A program made the position numbers and the translations under genes. Shown here one piece after another: positions 1 to 11,893 of a stretch of DNA of 64,000 nt. The DNA is taken from contig BCIA01000003.1 in the NCBI GenBank assembly GCA_001599815.1, forward strand, positions 620,001 through 684,000, in the 5' to 3' direction. This DNA is from Furcasterigmium furcatum. Taxonomy: Eukaryota > Ascomycota > Sordariomycetes > Glomerellales > Plectosphaerellaceae. Each line of letters opens with the position of its first letter. The first letter of the stretch is position 1. Under the pieces are notes generated by a model. The model was not told where the DNA came from. It searched no databases and saw only the letters and a program-made list of their open reading frames with translations.

Positions 1-394
1 ATCAGTTCCGTCGGACGTTATGGGGGGAGAAGGACCCCGTCACTAAGGCCAAGTTGTAGTGAAAGGAGAAGCTCAGATGAGGGCCAGAGTACTAGGCACC
101 ATTGGATCTCACTTGGGCTCCTTCCTTCCTTGAGTGCATGTGAAATCTCGCGCCTGCCTTCCACCTGGAAGGTTAAAGATCTTGCCCTTTGGACATCCAT
201 CTCCCACGTTGTCTCTCCCAAACTTACTCTCAAACTCTTCAACCCATTCCTCTACACAACCCCGACCTGCTCAGCAGTTTGTCCCCAGCGCAGTCCTACG
301 ACTGGTTTCGCCTCGCGCACCCTGACTCTTCACCATCTCGCAACGCTTTTTGCAAGTCTTTGCCCTGGCCTATCTTCAGCAAGAAGCGAGACAA
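1..394. other. Intergenic, left edge
   Basis: No gene can be supported here. The stretch from about 190 to 390 is pyrimidine-rich, as in many filamentous-fungal 5' leaders, and probably holds the promoter and 5' UTR of the gene that starts at 395. A TTG at 350 is in frame with that gene but is not a credible eukaryotic start. Confidence 0.5.
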
Positions 395-1276
395 ATGAAC
401 GGCGAACGCTCGGTGTACACCGAGACCGTTAAGTGGATGTTCACTTTCTTCCGGGACACAAACCGACCCTCTGACAGGAAATTGTCCTACACCGATATCC
501 TAGCAATCCAGAAGATCGAGCAAAAGGCCAGAAAGGCCAAGAAGGCACTGGGGGCTGGTAAGCCGTACACAAACTTGGCGCCGACCACTGCCGAACTCAT
601 CGGCTGCAGAATTGTGCACAAAAACGGCGCCCTCAACGCTGCTCTTGCCCAGGCTGTCTGCGAGCTCGGCCTCGGAGAGAGACTCTCTTTTCGCAAAGAC
701 CCTACCCAGCAGGCTGGCGGAGGTAAGACCAAACACGGCCAGTCTGCCGGTGGAAAGGGTGACCTGCCCGACGGTTTTGGTGACAAATGGAAGCAGGTTC
801 TCCATACCCTTGAGGTCCAGGAGGAGGCCAACCGCGAGGTTGCGACGGCCGTCAAGGCGACACAGGTGGAAAACAAAAAGCTTTCGGAGGCTATCAAGGC
901 GGGACAAGCGGAAAACAAGAAGCTTTCTGAGGTTATCAAGGCGGGACAGACGGAACATGGCCAGCTTTCGGTTGAGGTGTCTGCTCTCCAGACCTGGAAG
1001 ATCGTTGCCGAAGCCGCCATAGCCAATTTCGGCAACCAGGTCAACACTTGCAACACGGCCCTTGCCAAGCTACTCAAGGAGTTCGATGAGGCCAAGGACA
1101 TGGCCGGAACCTCTGCCCAGGCCAATGAAAGTGTCAGGGGTGTTATGGACTCTTTCGGCCAAAGAAATCCCGAACGGACCCAGGTGAAGAAGAGGCCCGT
1201 ACCGCCGGCCCCGGCGTCGGCGGGAACCCCGGCGAAGAAGGTGAAGACCGCCACCACGAACGCCAAGCCACTCTGA
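395..1276 (+). CDS. Hypothetical coiled-coil protein with 14-residue repeats
   Basis: Single-exon frame of 293 aa from the first ATG (MNGERS). I do not recognise the family. Residues about 150-215 are coiled coil, and inside it lie three tandem 14-residue units (two heptads each) of the type KAGQxENKKLSExI, encoded by 42-bp repeats at 854-895, 896-937 and 938-979. The C-terminus is Pro/Ala-rich and very basic (KKRP, AKKVK), which suggests nuclear localisation or nucleic-acid contact. There is no signal peptide or membrane segment. The frame stays open upstream to a TTG at 350, but the ATG at 395 is preferred. A structural or DNA-associated role is a guess. Confidence 0.7.
   Translation: MNGERSVYTETVKWMFTFFRDTNRPSDRKLSYTDILAIQKIEQKARKAKKALGAGKPYTNLAPTTAELIGCRIVHKNGALNAALAQAVCELGLGERLSFRKDPTQQAGGGKTKHGQSAGGKGDLPDGFGDKWKQVLHTLEVQEEANREVATAVKATQVENKKLSEAIKAGQAENKKLSEVIKAGQTEHGQLSVEVSALQTWKIVAEAAIANFGNQVNTCNTALAKLLKEFDEAKDMAGTSAQANESVRGVMDSFGQRNPERTQVKKRPVPPAPASAGTPAKKVKTATTNAKPL
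854..979 (+). repeat. Three tandem 42-bp coding repeats
   Basis: Three consecutive in-frame 42-bp units, the first two nearly identical and the third more diverged. Each encodes two heptads of the coiled coil. This looks like internal duplication by slippage or unequal crossing over. Confidence 0.75.
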
Positions 1277-1852
1277 TGGTCCCGTCGGCGGAAAGATCAA
1301 GGGAAAGCGAGTGGCGCCGAAGGACTTGGGAAGACACGATACCGTATGTGAGGAAATTCCGGAGGATGGACATGATTTTCAGGGGAGCGGTTTGGCTTGG
1401 TCAGGGATTGGCATATCTGTCTGGAGCGGCAGAGTTTCCGTGAAGGATCTCTCCGTCTCTGTCGAGTACTCATATTTCCTTTCACTCTTCATCATGGTAG
1501 AGATCGGGAGGACCTTTTAATTCAGACAAAGGGGGTGCAGATAACACACCTCAGTGCCCCACGCTTCAGGCTGACCGGAACTGTGTGCGCTAAGAGATGA
1601 ACCTCCCTCCACTGACTCGGGGGACGTCGGCCTGCCGATTTTCCCCTCAATGCAACCCCGACCCAGCTTGATTTATGTCCGGTCCCGGTCACCACCCACC
1701 TGCCACCGCCCGTACTCTTCACATCTCATGCCGCCCGGTCGCCGCGCCCCTCGAGATCGACTGTACCAACAGCTGACTAATGCCGGGTGCTCACAGCATC
1801 TGAGTGAGGCTCCAGCAGATCAGCAGCCGGCCGGATCTCATCATCTCATCCG
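1277..1852. other. Intergenic
   Basis: 3' region of the coiled-coil gene and upstream region of the Zn2Cys6 regulator. Only short frames lacking coding character are present. I see no repeat or RNA gene. Confidence 0.5.
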
Positions 1853-4696
1853 ATGATGGACCCCCTGCAGGACTTGCCGGACAGGCGAGAGGACAGGGCC
1901 GCGGTGAGGCAGCGGAAGAGAGCTGCCAAGGCGTATGTTACCCGGATGGACAGACGAGAATGGATAGGACGCAGCTGACAACCTGATAGCTGCGACGGCT
2001 GCCGCCGACAGAAGGAGAAGTGCGACGGCGGCGTGCCTTGCCGCCGGTGCACTCGGCTGCGACGCGTCTGCGTCTTCTCCGGGGGCCGGCCGCCCAGAGA
2101 ATCAACCGGGCGTCAGACCGTGGCTCCGGGGTCCGAGTCGGCTCCGCCTCCAGAAAGCCCAAACAGGTGAGTGACGACTGGGGTTGTCTGCGGACACTGT
2201 CCCCCTTCTTCTCTGTCATCTTTCATGGCCGGTGCAGTTGTACCTTGAGCTCAGCAAGCGCTTGTCTCGAGTTTCTGCAGGACAGAGAAAGGTCATTCCA
2301 GTTGTCGGAGACTTGATCTGAAGTCTGGTCGACGTAGCCGCGTTTCAAGGGTGGCCATCTTTTCGATCTTGCCACTGACCACCCCTGCAGATCACCCTCC
2401 GTCTCTGAAGAACCCTCAGACCTCGCAGACCGAGTGTCCTATCTTGAACGAATCGTTCGTCAGTACACTGGCAATGTCAAATTTGACTCGGACACCCTCC
2501 GGACCCTCGCAGAGAATGCCGACAAGCAGCCAGCTCCGCCTCTACTGTCGCGGTTGGCGCCGCCGACGGCCGAATCAACACATAGCCACGAGTCTGCCGG
2601 TTTGGAAGAGGGGAGTTTCTGCATCAAACCACTGGAGAATAACATGACCCGTGAGTTGATAGAGGCCCCATGCAAAGGACATGAGAATACTTGCTGATCG
2701 TTCCGCAGACTACTCTGGGGAGTTCTCACACTGGAACTTCTCCATGAGGATAAAACAATGGATCGACCAAACTGCCCCGAATGATGGTCACAATGTACGA
2801 CTTACTACCTCACCAGTCTCAGTGTTCCTCATTCTCGTATATCCGCGGCTAACGAGAGACTTAGCAACCCCTCAACTCCGCCAACGTCAGGGAATACTAC
2901 CGAGCCGAAGAGCTCCAGCCCCTGTCAAGCATAGCCATAACTGCCGCCGCCCTCCCTCCCCGGTTCGTGGCCACCTTTCTTGTCCAATCATTCTTCACAC
3001 ACGGCCAGGCGAACTACTGGTACGTAGAGCGGGAGTGGCTCCTGGGGAAGCTCGACGCCGTCTACGAGGATGTCGGGTCACTGACCCGCCGAGACGTTGG
3101 AACCGTATGCATGATCTTCATGGTCCTCGCCATCGGCACTCAGTACGCTTATCTCGACTTGTACGCTGATCCGAAGGGAGATTCTGCCGGCGCTCCGGGC
3201 CCTGGACGGGCTGACTCGGCCATGTTTTCAGAGGACGCCATCGGCGTCATGTTCTATCAGCAGGCATGTCGCTTGTTGCCAGACGTGATCACGATATCTT
3301 CCCTGGAGAGTGTCCAGGCTTGTCTCCTCATCGGCATATACACCCTGCCGATTGATGCTTCAGGGTTGTCGTATGTCTACCTCAACCTGGCAGTGAAACT
3401 TGCCATCCAGAATGGAATGCACAGGAGGTACCTCGGCGAGGACCTAGATCCCACTGTCCGTGAGACTCGGAATCGAGTATGGTGGACTGCTTATACCATC
3501 GAGAGGTACGTCGCCATTCGTTGCCCCATGATTCGCAAGCCACAACCGGGACTGACCGTGGACACAGACGAGTCGGTATCTTTCACGGAAGGCCGATATC
3601 CATCTCGGACAAAGACGTCGACGCAGATCTTCCCAACCCGAGCCTCGGACTACTGCCTTCCACGACCGCTGAACATGCCGCACACTTTCTTGCGACGCTG
3701 CGCCTGAACCAAATACTCAGCAAGATATCGCACGCGATGTTAACAGCCTCTTCCCAGCATCAACGTCGCGACAGCCTCGGCTCCAACCGCCAGGAATCCT
3801 CGAGCGGCATGGGACAGCTGCTCGAGCTGCATCGCGAGCTCTTGTCCTGGTGGGAATCTCTCCCGGACGACCTGTCCTGCAAGCAAGCCACTCCCCAAAC
3901 ATCAGTTTCCAGGCTGGGTGTGCATCTCAAACTCGAATACTGTCTGGTGCGGATCTTCATGGGCAGAGCATTCATCTTCCCCCAGGAGAAGACCCTCTCA
4001 CCCTCCGACGTCATGGGAACCCCGTCTGGCAGCAACTCAGCATCGCCAAACAAGAGCAGCCTACGCTCCATCCTCGTCGCCGACTGCATCGAGGCCTCTC
4101 TCGCCGTCGTGGACACCTGCCGCCACCTCCGGGACACCATCGGCCTCGCCCGCGCGTCGTACACCGAGTTCAGCTCGTGCCGCGCCGCCCTGCTCGTCGT
4201 CACGGCGCAGTGCCTGCAGAAGAAGACGGACCGGTTCCGCAGGACCCTGCGCGAGGGCCTACCCATGCTCAAGGAGATGTCCGCGGGCGTCGAGTCCGCC
4301 CAGTCGGAGCTGTCGCTGATCGAGGCCTTCGAGCGCGCCATCGCGAAGCTGGACGCCACCCCCACCGCCGCGGAGGCGACGGAGGACTCGCCGTACACAC
4401 GGTTCAAGAAATGGGAGCAGATGTGGAAGAGCGACCAGTCCATGGACCAGGGCGGGCTGCTGCCCATGGGCCCGCTGTCGTGGGAGACCCGCGGGTCGTC
4501 GTCCCAGCGGCAGCAGGGGGTGGCGGCGGCGGTGCCCATGTCCTCGCACACGCCGTTCTTCGGGATGGACGGGAGTTTCGCGTCGTTCCCGCAGACGCTG
4601 GACGAGTTCTCCATGTGTCTGGGGTTCAACCTCGGCCCCAGCCCTGACAACGGGACCGTGGGCAATGAGAACTGGGAGGGCAGCATGAGAGATTGA
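1853..4696 (+). CDS. Zn2Cys6 fungal transcription factor
   Basis: Six exons (1853-1932, 1990-2166, 2391-2650, 2709-2794, 2865-3505, 3568-4696) give 790 aa in one frame. An MM start leads into a basic stretch, then a textbook zinc cluster with Cys at residues 28, 31, 38, 45, 48 and 55 (CX2CX6CX6CX2CX6C). The cluster is cut by intron 1. A linker with a short coiled coil (DRVSYLERIV) follows. The fungal-specific transcription factor middle homology region is recognisable from FVQSFF-type, NRVWW and GRPISISDKD motifs, with an acidic, Ser/Gln-rich C-terminus. It should act in the nucleus at CGG-containing sites. Target genes are unknown; the esterase/VCBS gene downstream is the nearest candidate. 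Intron 2 (224 nt) is long and could be split differently. Confidence 0.9.
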
Positions 4697-5355
4697 GATT
4701 AAGAGATGCCGGCGCTTGGCGTCTCCAGGACAATTTGTAGAGTTGTATCGCGCTTTTGCTGACAAGAGCTGTCAGCCAGTCCTTCGGACACGTGCGCTCG
4801 GCAACATGTCGATCCTCTGCCTTTTGGGGACTTAAAGACACCCACTGACAAGAGGGTCGGATCGCTGAAAGATGGGGACCTCGGAAGACGAAGTCGACCA
4901 GTAGACTTCACAGATCGAGCCTGATAATTGAGACGACATCTCTCTTAAATTCAAGAAATTTACATGTTCTCCCTCTTTATTTCAAGAAATCGAGATGGCC
5001 TCTTACGCAATTGGAGATCCTTGAAGGGCAGCATATCAGGACGGTAATATAGCTGGACGCCAAGTATTCTGTGACCGCAACTGCTGTGCCGCAGGAGCTA
5101 CTGGTATTACTCCGATGGGACAATCTCTTAGCCATGCAGGGGAGAGGAGACTGGAAATTAAATCGTTGTAAGTCGTGTGATACAAAGAGGCTCTATGGTA
5201 AAGAGACCGGGTGTTAAGAGAATAAGAAGAAGGTCAAGAGGTCTGAAAGAGACTCCTTCGTCCGAGTGCGTTCAGGTGCCATTTCTTGGTATTGATTTGC
5301 ATGTTCCTATCACACTCATTTTTCAAGACACTCGTTTGTTTCTAATTCATCCGCC
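4697..5355. other. Intergenic; promoter of esterase/VCBS gene
   Basis: No coding sequence seen. TTCAAGAAAT occurs twice (4950-4959 and 4981-4990). The region before the next start codon is AT-richer and ends in a purine-rich stretch at 5190-5240. Confidence 0.5.
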
Positions 5356-8300
5356 ATGCGTCCTCTCGGGGCTCTGAACGCCCTGGTATGGGCGACGGGC
5401 TACCTGTCGGCGCTCACTCAAGCCCAGGGCCTGCCAAACCTGCGCATCCTTCCCCTGGGTGACTCCATCACCCAGGGGAGCGGGTCGTCCGACTGGAATG
5501 GCTATCGCCAGCGCCTCCGGCTGAAGATCCAGGCGGACTCGGACTCCCACGTCGACATGGTCGGCACACTGAAGCGCGGGGACATGGATGATAACGACCA
5601 CGAGGGCCACAGCGGGAAGTACCTGGCCGATATCATGGAGTACTGGAAGCGGCCGATCGAGGCCCGGCCCAACGTCGTGCTCATCCACGGCGGGACGAAC
5701 AACATGGACCTCCAGGTTGACGTGGCCATCGCCCCTCTGCTGATGGAGGCGATCGTCGACGGGATCTGGGACGCGGCTCCGGACGCTACGATCGTCCTCA
5801 TGGATGTCATCTGGGCCAACGATGCGGCTATGAACCGCCGCTCGGAGGCCTTCAACCAGGAACTCGCAGCCATGGTCCAGGAGAAGCAGCGCGAGGGGAA
5901 GCAGATCGTCAGCGTCAGGGCTGACATCGGCCGCGAGGACCTGTCGGACAGGAAGCACCCGAACGACGTCGGGTATTACAAGATGTCCGAGGCGTGGTAC
6001 GAGGGCATCATGGACGCGCACCAGCGCGGGTGGCTCTCCAACCCCGTCGCCGTGGACCGCGCCGCGCTGCCGGGCCTGGGCCTCGGGTACAGCGGCAGCT
6101 CGGAGGGGGGTGGCAGCGGCGTCGCGGGCTGCGCGGGCGGCAACTGGGAGAGGAGAGGCGTCATCTTCGACGACTTCCGCGTCTGGGACCAGATCGGCAG
6201 CATCAGGGGCCCGGTGACCAACGGCCAGCGGGACAAGGTCATCCTTGCGGACCTGGACAACGACGGTGTTGCGGACTACATCATTGCCGACGACGACGGC
6301 ACGGTCAGGGCCTGGATCAACGGCGGCAGCGCGAACCAGTGGACCAGCCTGGGATCGGTCAACCCGTCCTGGAGCACCGTCACGGGATCCATGATTCGCA
6401 TGGCCGATGTGGACAACGACGGCAGGTCTGACATGATCGCTATTGCGAGCGACGGCTCTGCCAGGGTGTGGAAGAACGTCGACAACGGGAAGAAGTTCGA
6501 GGCTCTCGACTCGAGATGGGCCACGGGCTTGGAGTCTGGCGAGAAGATCCGCATCGTGGATGTTGACGGCGACGGATATGCCGACTATGTCATTCAATAT
6601 GACGGTGGAGCAGTCAAGTGGGCGAAGAACACGGGGAACAACGGCCAGGACAGCTCCAAGCGCAACTGGGAGGAGACGAGGACGATTGCGCCGGGGCCGG
6701 CTGGTATTCCTTCCAGGAGCACTCGCCTGTACGACCTGAACGGCGACGGGATGGCTGGTAAGTGAACCTCATGGGACTCTCGCGTGCTCCATGGCTGACT
6801 GACTCTGCTTAGACTACGTTATCGTCCACCCGGACGGGTCAGTCAGGGCCCTGATGAACACCGGAAACCTCAACAGCGACAGCGGTGCCCGTAACTGGGA
6901 CGACCTGGGCACCATCGCTCCCGGCGTGTCCGGCGTGTCTGGCGACATGGTGCGGTTCGCCGACATGGACGGCGATGGTCTCGCCGACTTCCTTGCAGTG
7001 GCACAAGACGGCAGCATCAGGATGTGGAAGAACCTGGGCCCCCTCGGCTCCAAGGGCCGCAGTATCAGCTTCGCAGACCTCACGGGCAACGGCAGGGCCG
7101 ACATCGTCTCCGTCGAAAGCACCGGCCGGACCCGCGCGTGGCTGAACAAGGGCATCAGCAGCTGGGAGGACATTGGCGAGATCGCGCCGGGCCCGAACGA
7201 GGACCTGTCCGGGTCGAGGGTCCTGTTCGAGGATGTCAACGGCGACGGCAGGGCGGACTACCTCGTCGTCTCTCCCGACAGCTCCGTCAGGGTCTGGCTG
7301 AACAACGGGAACATCCCCGACGCAGGGAAGTCGAGGACGTGGCTGCAGCCGATTACCATCTCCCCTGGTGTCGGCGAGGATGGGCGCAAGATTCACTTCG
7401 CGGACCTCAACGGTGATGGCTACGCTGACTACCTCGTCATCTATGATGGCGGCGCCGTCAAGGCGTATCTGAACAACCAGAACATCCCCCCGAGCGATGG
7501 AGAACGCATCTGGGCCCACGGGTACACCATCGCCACGGGCGTCGGCGAGCCGGGCAGCAAGGTCAGGTTCGCCGACATCACGGGCGACGGGAGGGATGAG
7601 TACCTGATTCTCTACGACGGCGGTGCTGCCATCGCGTACAACAACACGGGCAACATCCCCGACATTGGCAGGGCGAGGAACTGGTACGGCATGGGGACCA
7701 TTGCTGCCGGCGTGTCGCCCCAGGGCCCTGTCCAGTTCGCCGATATCAACGGCGACGGAAAGCAGGACTACCTCGTCGTCTTTGGTGACGGAAAGATCAT
7801 GGCTTGGATCAACACTTGCGACTGGACGTTCAGAAACCCGAACGAAGGTGGAGGAGGCGGTGGTGGGAGCCTCGGCCCGGATTCGACATGTGCCGACGTC
7901 AAGAGTGAGTGAATGATGAGCCCGGCTGGTGTTCCTATCATGCTAACTGGCTTCAGATGAGGAGTCTTCCGACGGAACGTTCAGGAGGGGTCTTTGGAAC
8001 GCGTTGGTGACCACACCATACTGGTCTTGTAAGTCTGATACCAGATTCGGAGTGCCTGACTGCCACTCAAGGACTTGGCTCCTATTGTATCATGCACATG
8101 AAGTGACACTGACATTGATTCCAGGGTGGCTCGCTAACACCTCCGGCGCGAGAACAAACACCGCCGGTGCCTTCGCATCCAGCTGGGGACATGACAGCGT
8201 CTCGTGCAGCGTCGGGAACTCATGCAGCATGCCCAGCGGCTGCAGCAACTACAACAAGGAAGAAGGAAGCGGCCAGGCTCATCTGATCATGAAGTCGCTG

Positions 8301-9786
8301 CAGAACCTCCACGATGTAAGCATGCCCGAAGGTTGAGCTGCGCTCTGCCCAGCTGACATCCACCCCCTTTAGTACTTCAGGGCTCTTCGCGAGGCCGTCG
8401 CCGAGACGCAGACAATGTTCAACTCCCTGAGCGACGTGTTCTACAACAACTACTTCCCGGAGCCCGAGACCGAAGACGTTCCCCTCAACACGCTCTTTGG
8501 CATCCTCTCGCCTCTCTGGGACATCGGCACGTCCCTGGCCGGTTCCACGGCGTCGGACGCCGGGTCCATCGCCATCGACCTTTCTTCGGTCATCTACTCG
8601 ACCATTGCAGAGGCGATCCAGAACGCCATGGCCGCGGATGAGGAGGAGCTTGACGAGCAAAGCGAATTCAGCGAGTAGGTGCTTTCAGATGTCTCGTACC
8701 AGCAAAGACCCGTTGTATTCTGACAATACGCCACCAGGGACGCCTTCGAGTTCCTCAGGAGGAATACCGCCGTCCTGAGCAACCTGCACGACGATCTGCT
8801 CACTAAGGGCCACTACGAGCGCGACGGCACCACCAAGATGCTCGTGGACGACCTCTTCATGAACGGCAGGTGGCTGGACCGGTCCAACATCCCGATTCTC
8901 AACGACAACCAGGACAAGAAGCGTATCACGGCGCTGGAGCTGGGCGAGTGGTTCTTCGACTTCCTCCACGCCAAGCTCCTGAACTGGTGCTGGACGAGGC
9001 AGACCGTCTTCATTGTCGGGATTGAGATGAGCAGGGAGAAGTGTATGTCCTGTTCCCCTCTTGTTCGCAGATGGACTTGGCTAATCTGTGTCCTCGGTGC
9101 TGCAGTCGATTCGGCCACTGGCGTCGACGACAAGCTGAAGGCCTATTACGACGGCAAGGGTTACTTCATCCAAAGGTATGTTGCGCGCCGGACTCATGCC
9201 CGTCGAGGACCGTCTCTGACAAGCATCGTCATCCCAGCTATAAACGCTACCGCCGCTTCGGCTTCTGGGCTCTGGAGCGCGACGATCCCCCTGGATGGGA
9301 CAAGATCGAGGACACCGCGGGCCTGAACGCCCACTTCGGCGTCCCCGACGTGATCCGCAGCTCGATCGAGTCGTACCACCGGGGCGGCTTCGGGTACGGC
9401 GGCAGCGAGATCGCGCAGGACGTGCTGTCGAACCCGGACTGGGACGACTGGAAGGGCCTGACGCCGCGGCTCGGCGGCACGTTCAACATCCCCGTCTGCG
9501 AGCTCACGGACTACCTCGTCGACGCGGACGGGCTCATCAGCGCCGTGCAGAGCAACAACAACGGCGCAGAATGGGGAAGCACGTGAGTTTGTCCCTTTCT
9601 CTCTGACCTTTTCGAGTGGCCAGAACGCTGACGAGATTCGTGATGTTTAGGATCTGCCACTGCGAGAATCAGAACCCCAGGGACAAGAATGATGAGAGGT
9701 TCATGGATCACCTCCCGCACAGCGGGTACAACGACTGTGCAGACGACACTTCTTTCAGGAGACCATCTCCCGCGGTGAAGGGTTGA
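5356..9786 (+). CDS. Secreted SGNH (CE3-like) esterase with VCBS/FG-GAP repeats and large C-terminal domain
   Basis: Nine exons (5356-6757, 6813-7904, 7957-8028, 8125-8315, 8373-8674, 8738-9042, 9106-9175, 9238-9582, 9651-9786) give 1304 aa in frame. A signal peptide spans about residues 1-24. An SGNH hydrolase domain follows, with GDSITQG (Ser37), GGTNN (Asn115) and the DxxH pair D198/H201, as in carbohydrate esterase family 3 acetyl-xylan esterases. Residues about 260-800 hold repeated FADxxGDGxxDY blades of VCBS/FG-GAP type, expected to form a calcium-binding beta-propeller. A poly-Gly linker near 815 leads to about 480 residues I do not recognise, with few cysteines and many Trp/Tyr. The enzyme should act outside the cell on acetylated polysaccharide. 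The substrate and the role of the C-terminal part are unknown. The C-terminal part contains seven of the eight introns; the esterase-propeller part contains one. Confidence 0.88.
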
Positions 9787-10618
9787 TCGCAGAGGAGATG
9801 AGGTTCGAGGAAATCATCTTCGGTCGAGACCTAGCTCGCCTTGTACAATACATCAAATTCTTAGGCCAATATGGTGATAACCGTAAGAGATGTTGAGCTT
9901 GAGGCTGGGTAGCTCTCGTGACAAACCCTCAACTCCTGGGGTGTTCAACGCCCAGGTTGGTCGCAAGACCACCGACCAGCACGCGTCAGAACGAGCCTCA
10001 GACAATCGAGATGGCCTCTGGCTGAGCTGGAGATGGTTGAAATGACAGCTTACTGGACTCCTGGGCGTCTCAAGAGTGCCCATCCAGACGGCGATAGCCA
10101 GGTCGGCCAGGTGCTTTGCGACCCTCATGTGTGGCGAACTCTGGTCGATGTCTCTGCCCCTCCGAGATGGCTGCCACTGTAAACTCCATTCTAGACGATT
10201 CGTAGTGCGAGGGCGGTCGCACATGTTAGCTCCAGCTCTTCCTCCAGAGAATTTGTCAGGGTGGCGACTCCCGATGATGCCTCGACGTCGACCAGCTGCA
10301 GCCTGGCGGATTAGAAATCGAGACCGTCGACAGAACGAAGGGCCAGCGAGCGGTGCCTGGTCACAGTGTGTTGCAGGTGATCTCCTCGGGGGTGAAGTGT
10401 TCACAGCATCGTCATTGCCAGCCTCTGATGGGCGTGTGATTCTATGCTACAACAACGCCGTGTTCTCGCGGCCATCCTTCCTTAGCCGACTGAATGCCAA
10501 ACCGGAATCCCTTTTTGTCCGTGTGGTATGAACTCCCCGAAAGTGTGTCGCTGTTTCATCCTCCCCACAAGTCGTCAACCGCCGTAATAAACGTCAGGCC
10601 CATCCTTGGTCGAGCCGC
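9787..10618. other. Intergenic between converging genes
   Basis: 3' regions of the esterase/VCBS gene and of the ubiquitin fusion gene, which point towards each other. Short frames here (for example around 10076-10531) match nothing and have no coding character. Nothing else seen. Confidence 0.5.
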
Positions 10619-11135
10619 TTATTTCTGGTCGAAGACGTAGGTCAGGTGGCAGCGGCCACAGTACTGCCTGTCCTGCATGGCGGCCATGAAGACACCGGCA
10701 CCGCACTGGAACAAAGTTAGCATCAGGGTGTCCGGAAGGGAGTGTCGCGGGGGGGCATACCTCAGGAGAGGGGCACTCGCGGCGAAGGCGCTCGATCTTG
10801 CCGTCAGAGTCGACCTTGTAGTACTTGAGGACGGCCAGCTTGGTCTTCTTGCGCTTGTGCTTGATCTTCTTGGGGGTGGTGTACACCTTCTTCTTCCTCT
10901 TCTTGCCGCCACCACGGAGGCGCAGCACGAGGTGAAGGGTGGACTCCTTCTGGATGTTGTAGTCGGAGAGGGTGCGGCCGTCCTCAAGCTGCTTGCCGGC
11001 GAAGATCAGGCGCTGCTGGTCGGGGGGGATGCCCTCCTTGTCCTGGATCTTGGACTTGACATTGTCGATGGTGTCGGACGACTCCACCTCAAGGGTGATA
11101 GTCTTACCCGTGAGGGTCTTGACGAAGATCTGCAT
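10619..11135 (-). CDS. ubi3: Ubiquitin-40S ribosomal protein S27a (eS31) fusion
   Basis: Two exons (11135-10761, 10705-10619) give 153 aa. Residues 1-76 are ubiquitin, starting [10 protein letters not shown] and ending LRLRGG at the processing site. They are followed by the basic S27a extension ([14 protein letters not shown]) and its C-terminal zinc ribbon, with Cys pairs at CPSPEC and YCGRC. The single intron separates the first zinc ligand region from the last 28 residues. The protein is cleaved to free ubiquitin and a small-subunit ribosomal protein. It is divergently arranged with the S26 gene across a 758-bp spacer. Identification is certain from sequence conservation. Confidence 0.98.
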
Positions 11136-11893
11136 GGTGCCTGCTGGGAGAGGAGAGGATTAGAATTCCGCTGCGCCCGGGTTGCCGCGATGATGACGGG
11201 AGTGAGGGGGTGAGAGACGGGGGAGAAGTCCATCCCATTGCGAAGCCCGAGGGGGAGAAAATGTCCTCCCCGCGCGGGTTTCGCTCGACGAAAAATCTGG
11301 TGATGCGCCTCTCCCGCGAGGATGCGCCGCGGGCGACGAAGCTCGCGGAAGAGGGCGGCACCGCAGAGATCATCTGGGAAAGGAGCTCATGATGGTGATG
11401 ATGATGGGCAAGGGGAGCGCAGGGCAATGAATGTGCAGCATCTTCCAGACATACCTCGACAATATGACTATTGCCTTCCTAAGCTATCCTTCAGATGGTG
11501 CGTTGGGCGTGATGGATCGGGAGAAGAGGGAGGTCGTGGAGGCGAGAAGTCGCTGGCGGAAAAGAATTGGTGGAAGTGGGTCGCCACATCTGGTTCTTGC
11601 TCGTGGTTGGTGGGTTGGGGCCTCAGGGCTTGAAACGCTGCGAGACGTCTCTGAGGGCGGGGTCACCTGACTAGGGTTTTGCACCGATTTTGCTGGCCCC
11701 ACCCGGGATTTCGTCGTTGTGCACCGAATTGGCGAGGCCTACTGCAACCGCTTCTCCTCCAGAGTGGAACTCCCAAGCCCCGACCCAGCCCACCGAACTT
11801 TTCTCGACACTCAAGAAAAGCTCCTGTACGTCGTCGCCTCTTCCTCTTCTCTCCTCAGCCCACTAACCGACAGCTCACCAGACAACCGCAATC
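11136..11893. promoter_or_regulatory. Shared divergent promoter of two ribosomal protein genes
   Basis: 758 bp between the starts of ubiquitin-S27a (leftward) and S26 (rightward). The right half is pyrimidine-rich before the S26 start, typical of highly expressed fungal genes. It carries a TAGGGTTTT element at 11672-11680. Co-regulation of two components of the 40S subunit is a natural reading. Confidence 0.7.
11672..11680 (+). promoter_or_regulatory. TAGGGTTTT telo-box-like element
   Basis: A TTAGGG-like core 214 bp upstream of the S26 start. Telomere-repeat-like boxes bound by Tbf1-type factors are known in ribosomal protein promoters of several fungi. That this copy is functional is inferred from position alone. 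Confidence 0.4.

Noticed and set aside
487..1266. A 259-codon open frame on the - strand
   Set aside because: Antisense of the coiled-coil gene. The + strand frame has the repeats, the heptads and a plausible start.
5347..6597. A 416-codon open frame on the - strand
   Set aside because: Antisense shadow of the esterase/VCBS gene; composition is dominated by Asp/Val/Arg/His and nothing is recognisable.
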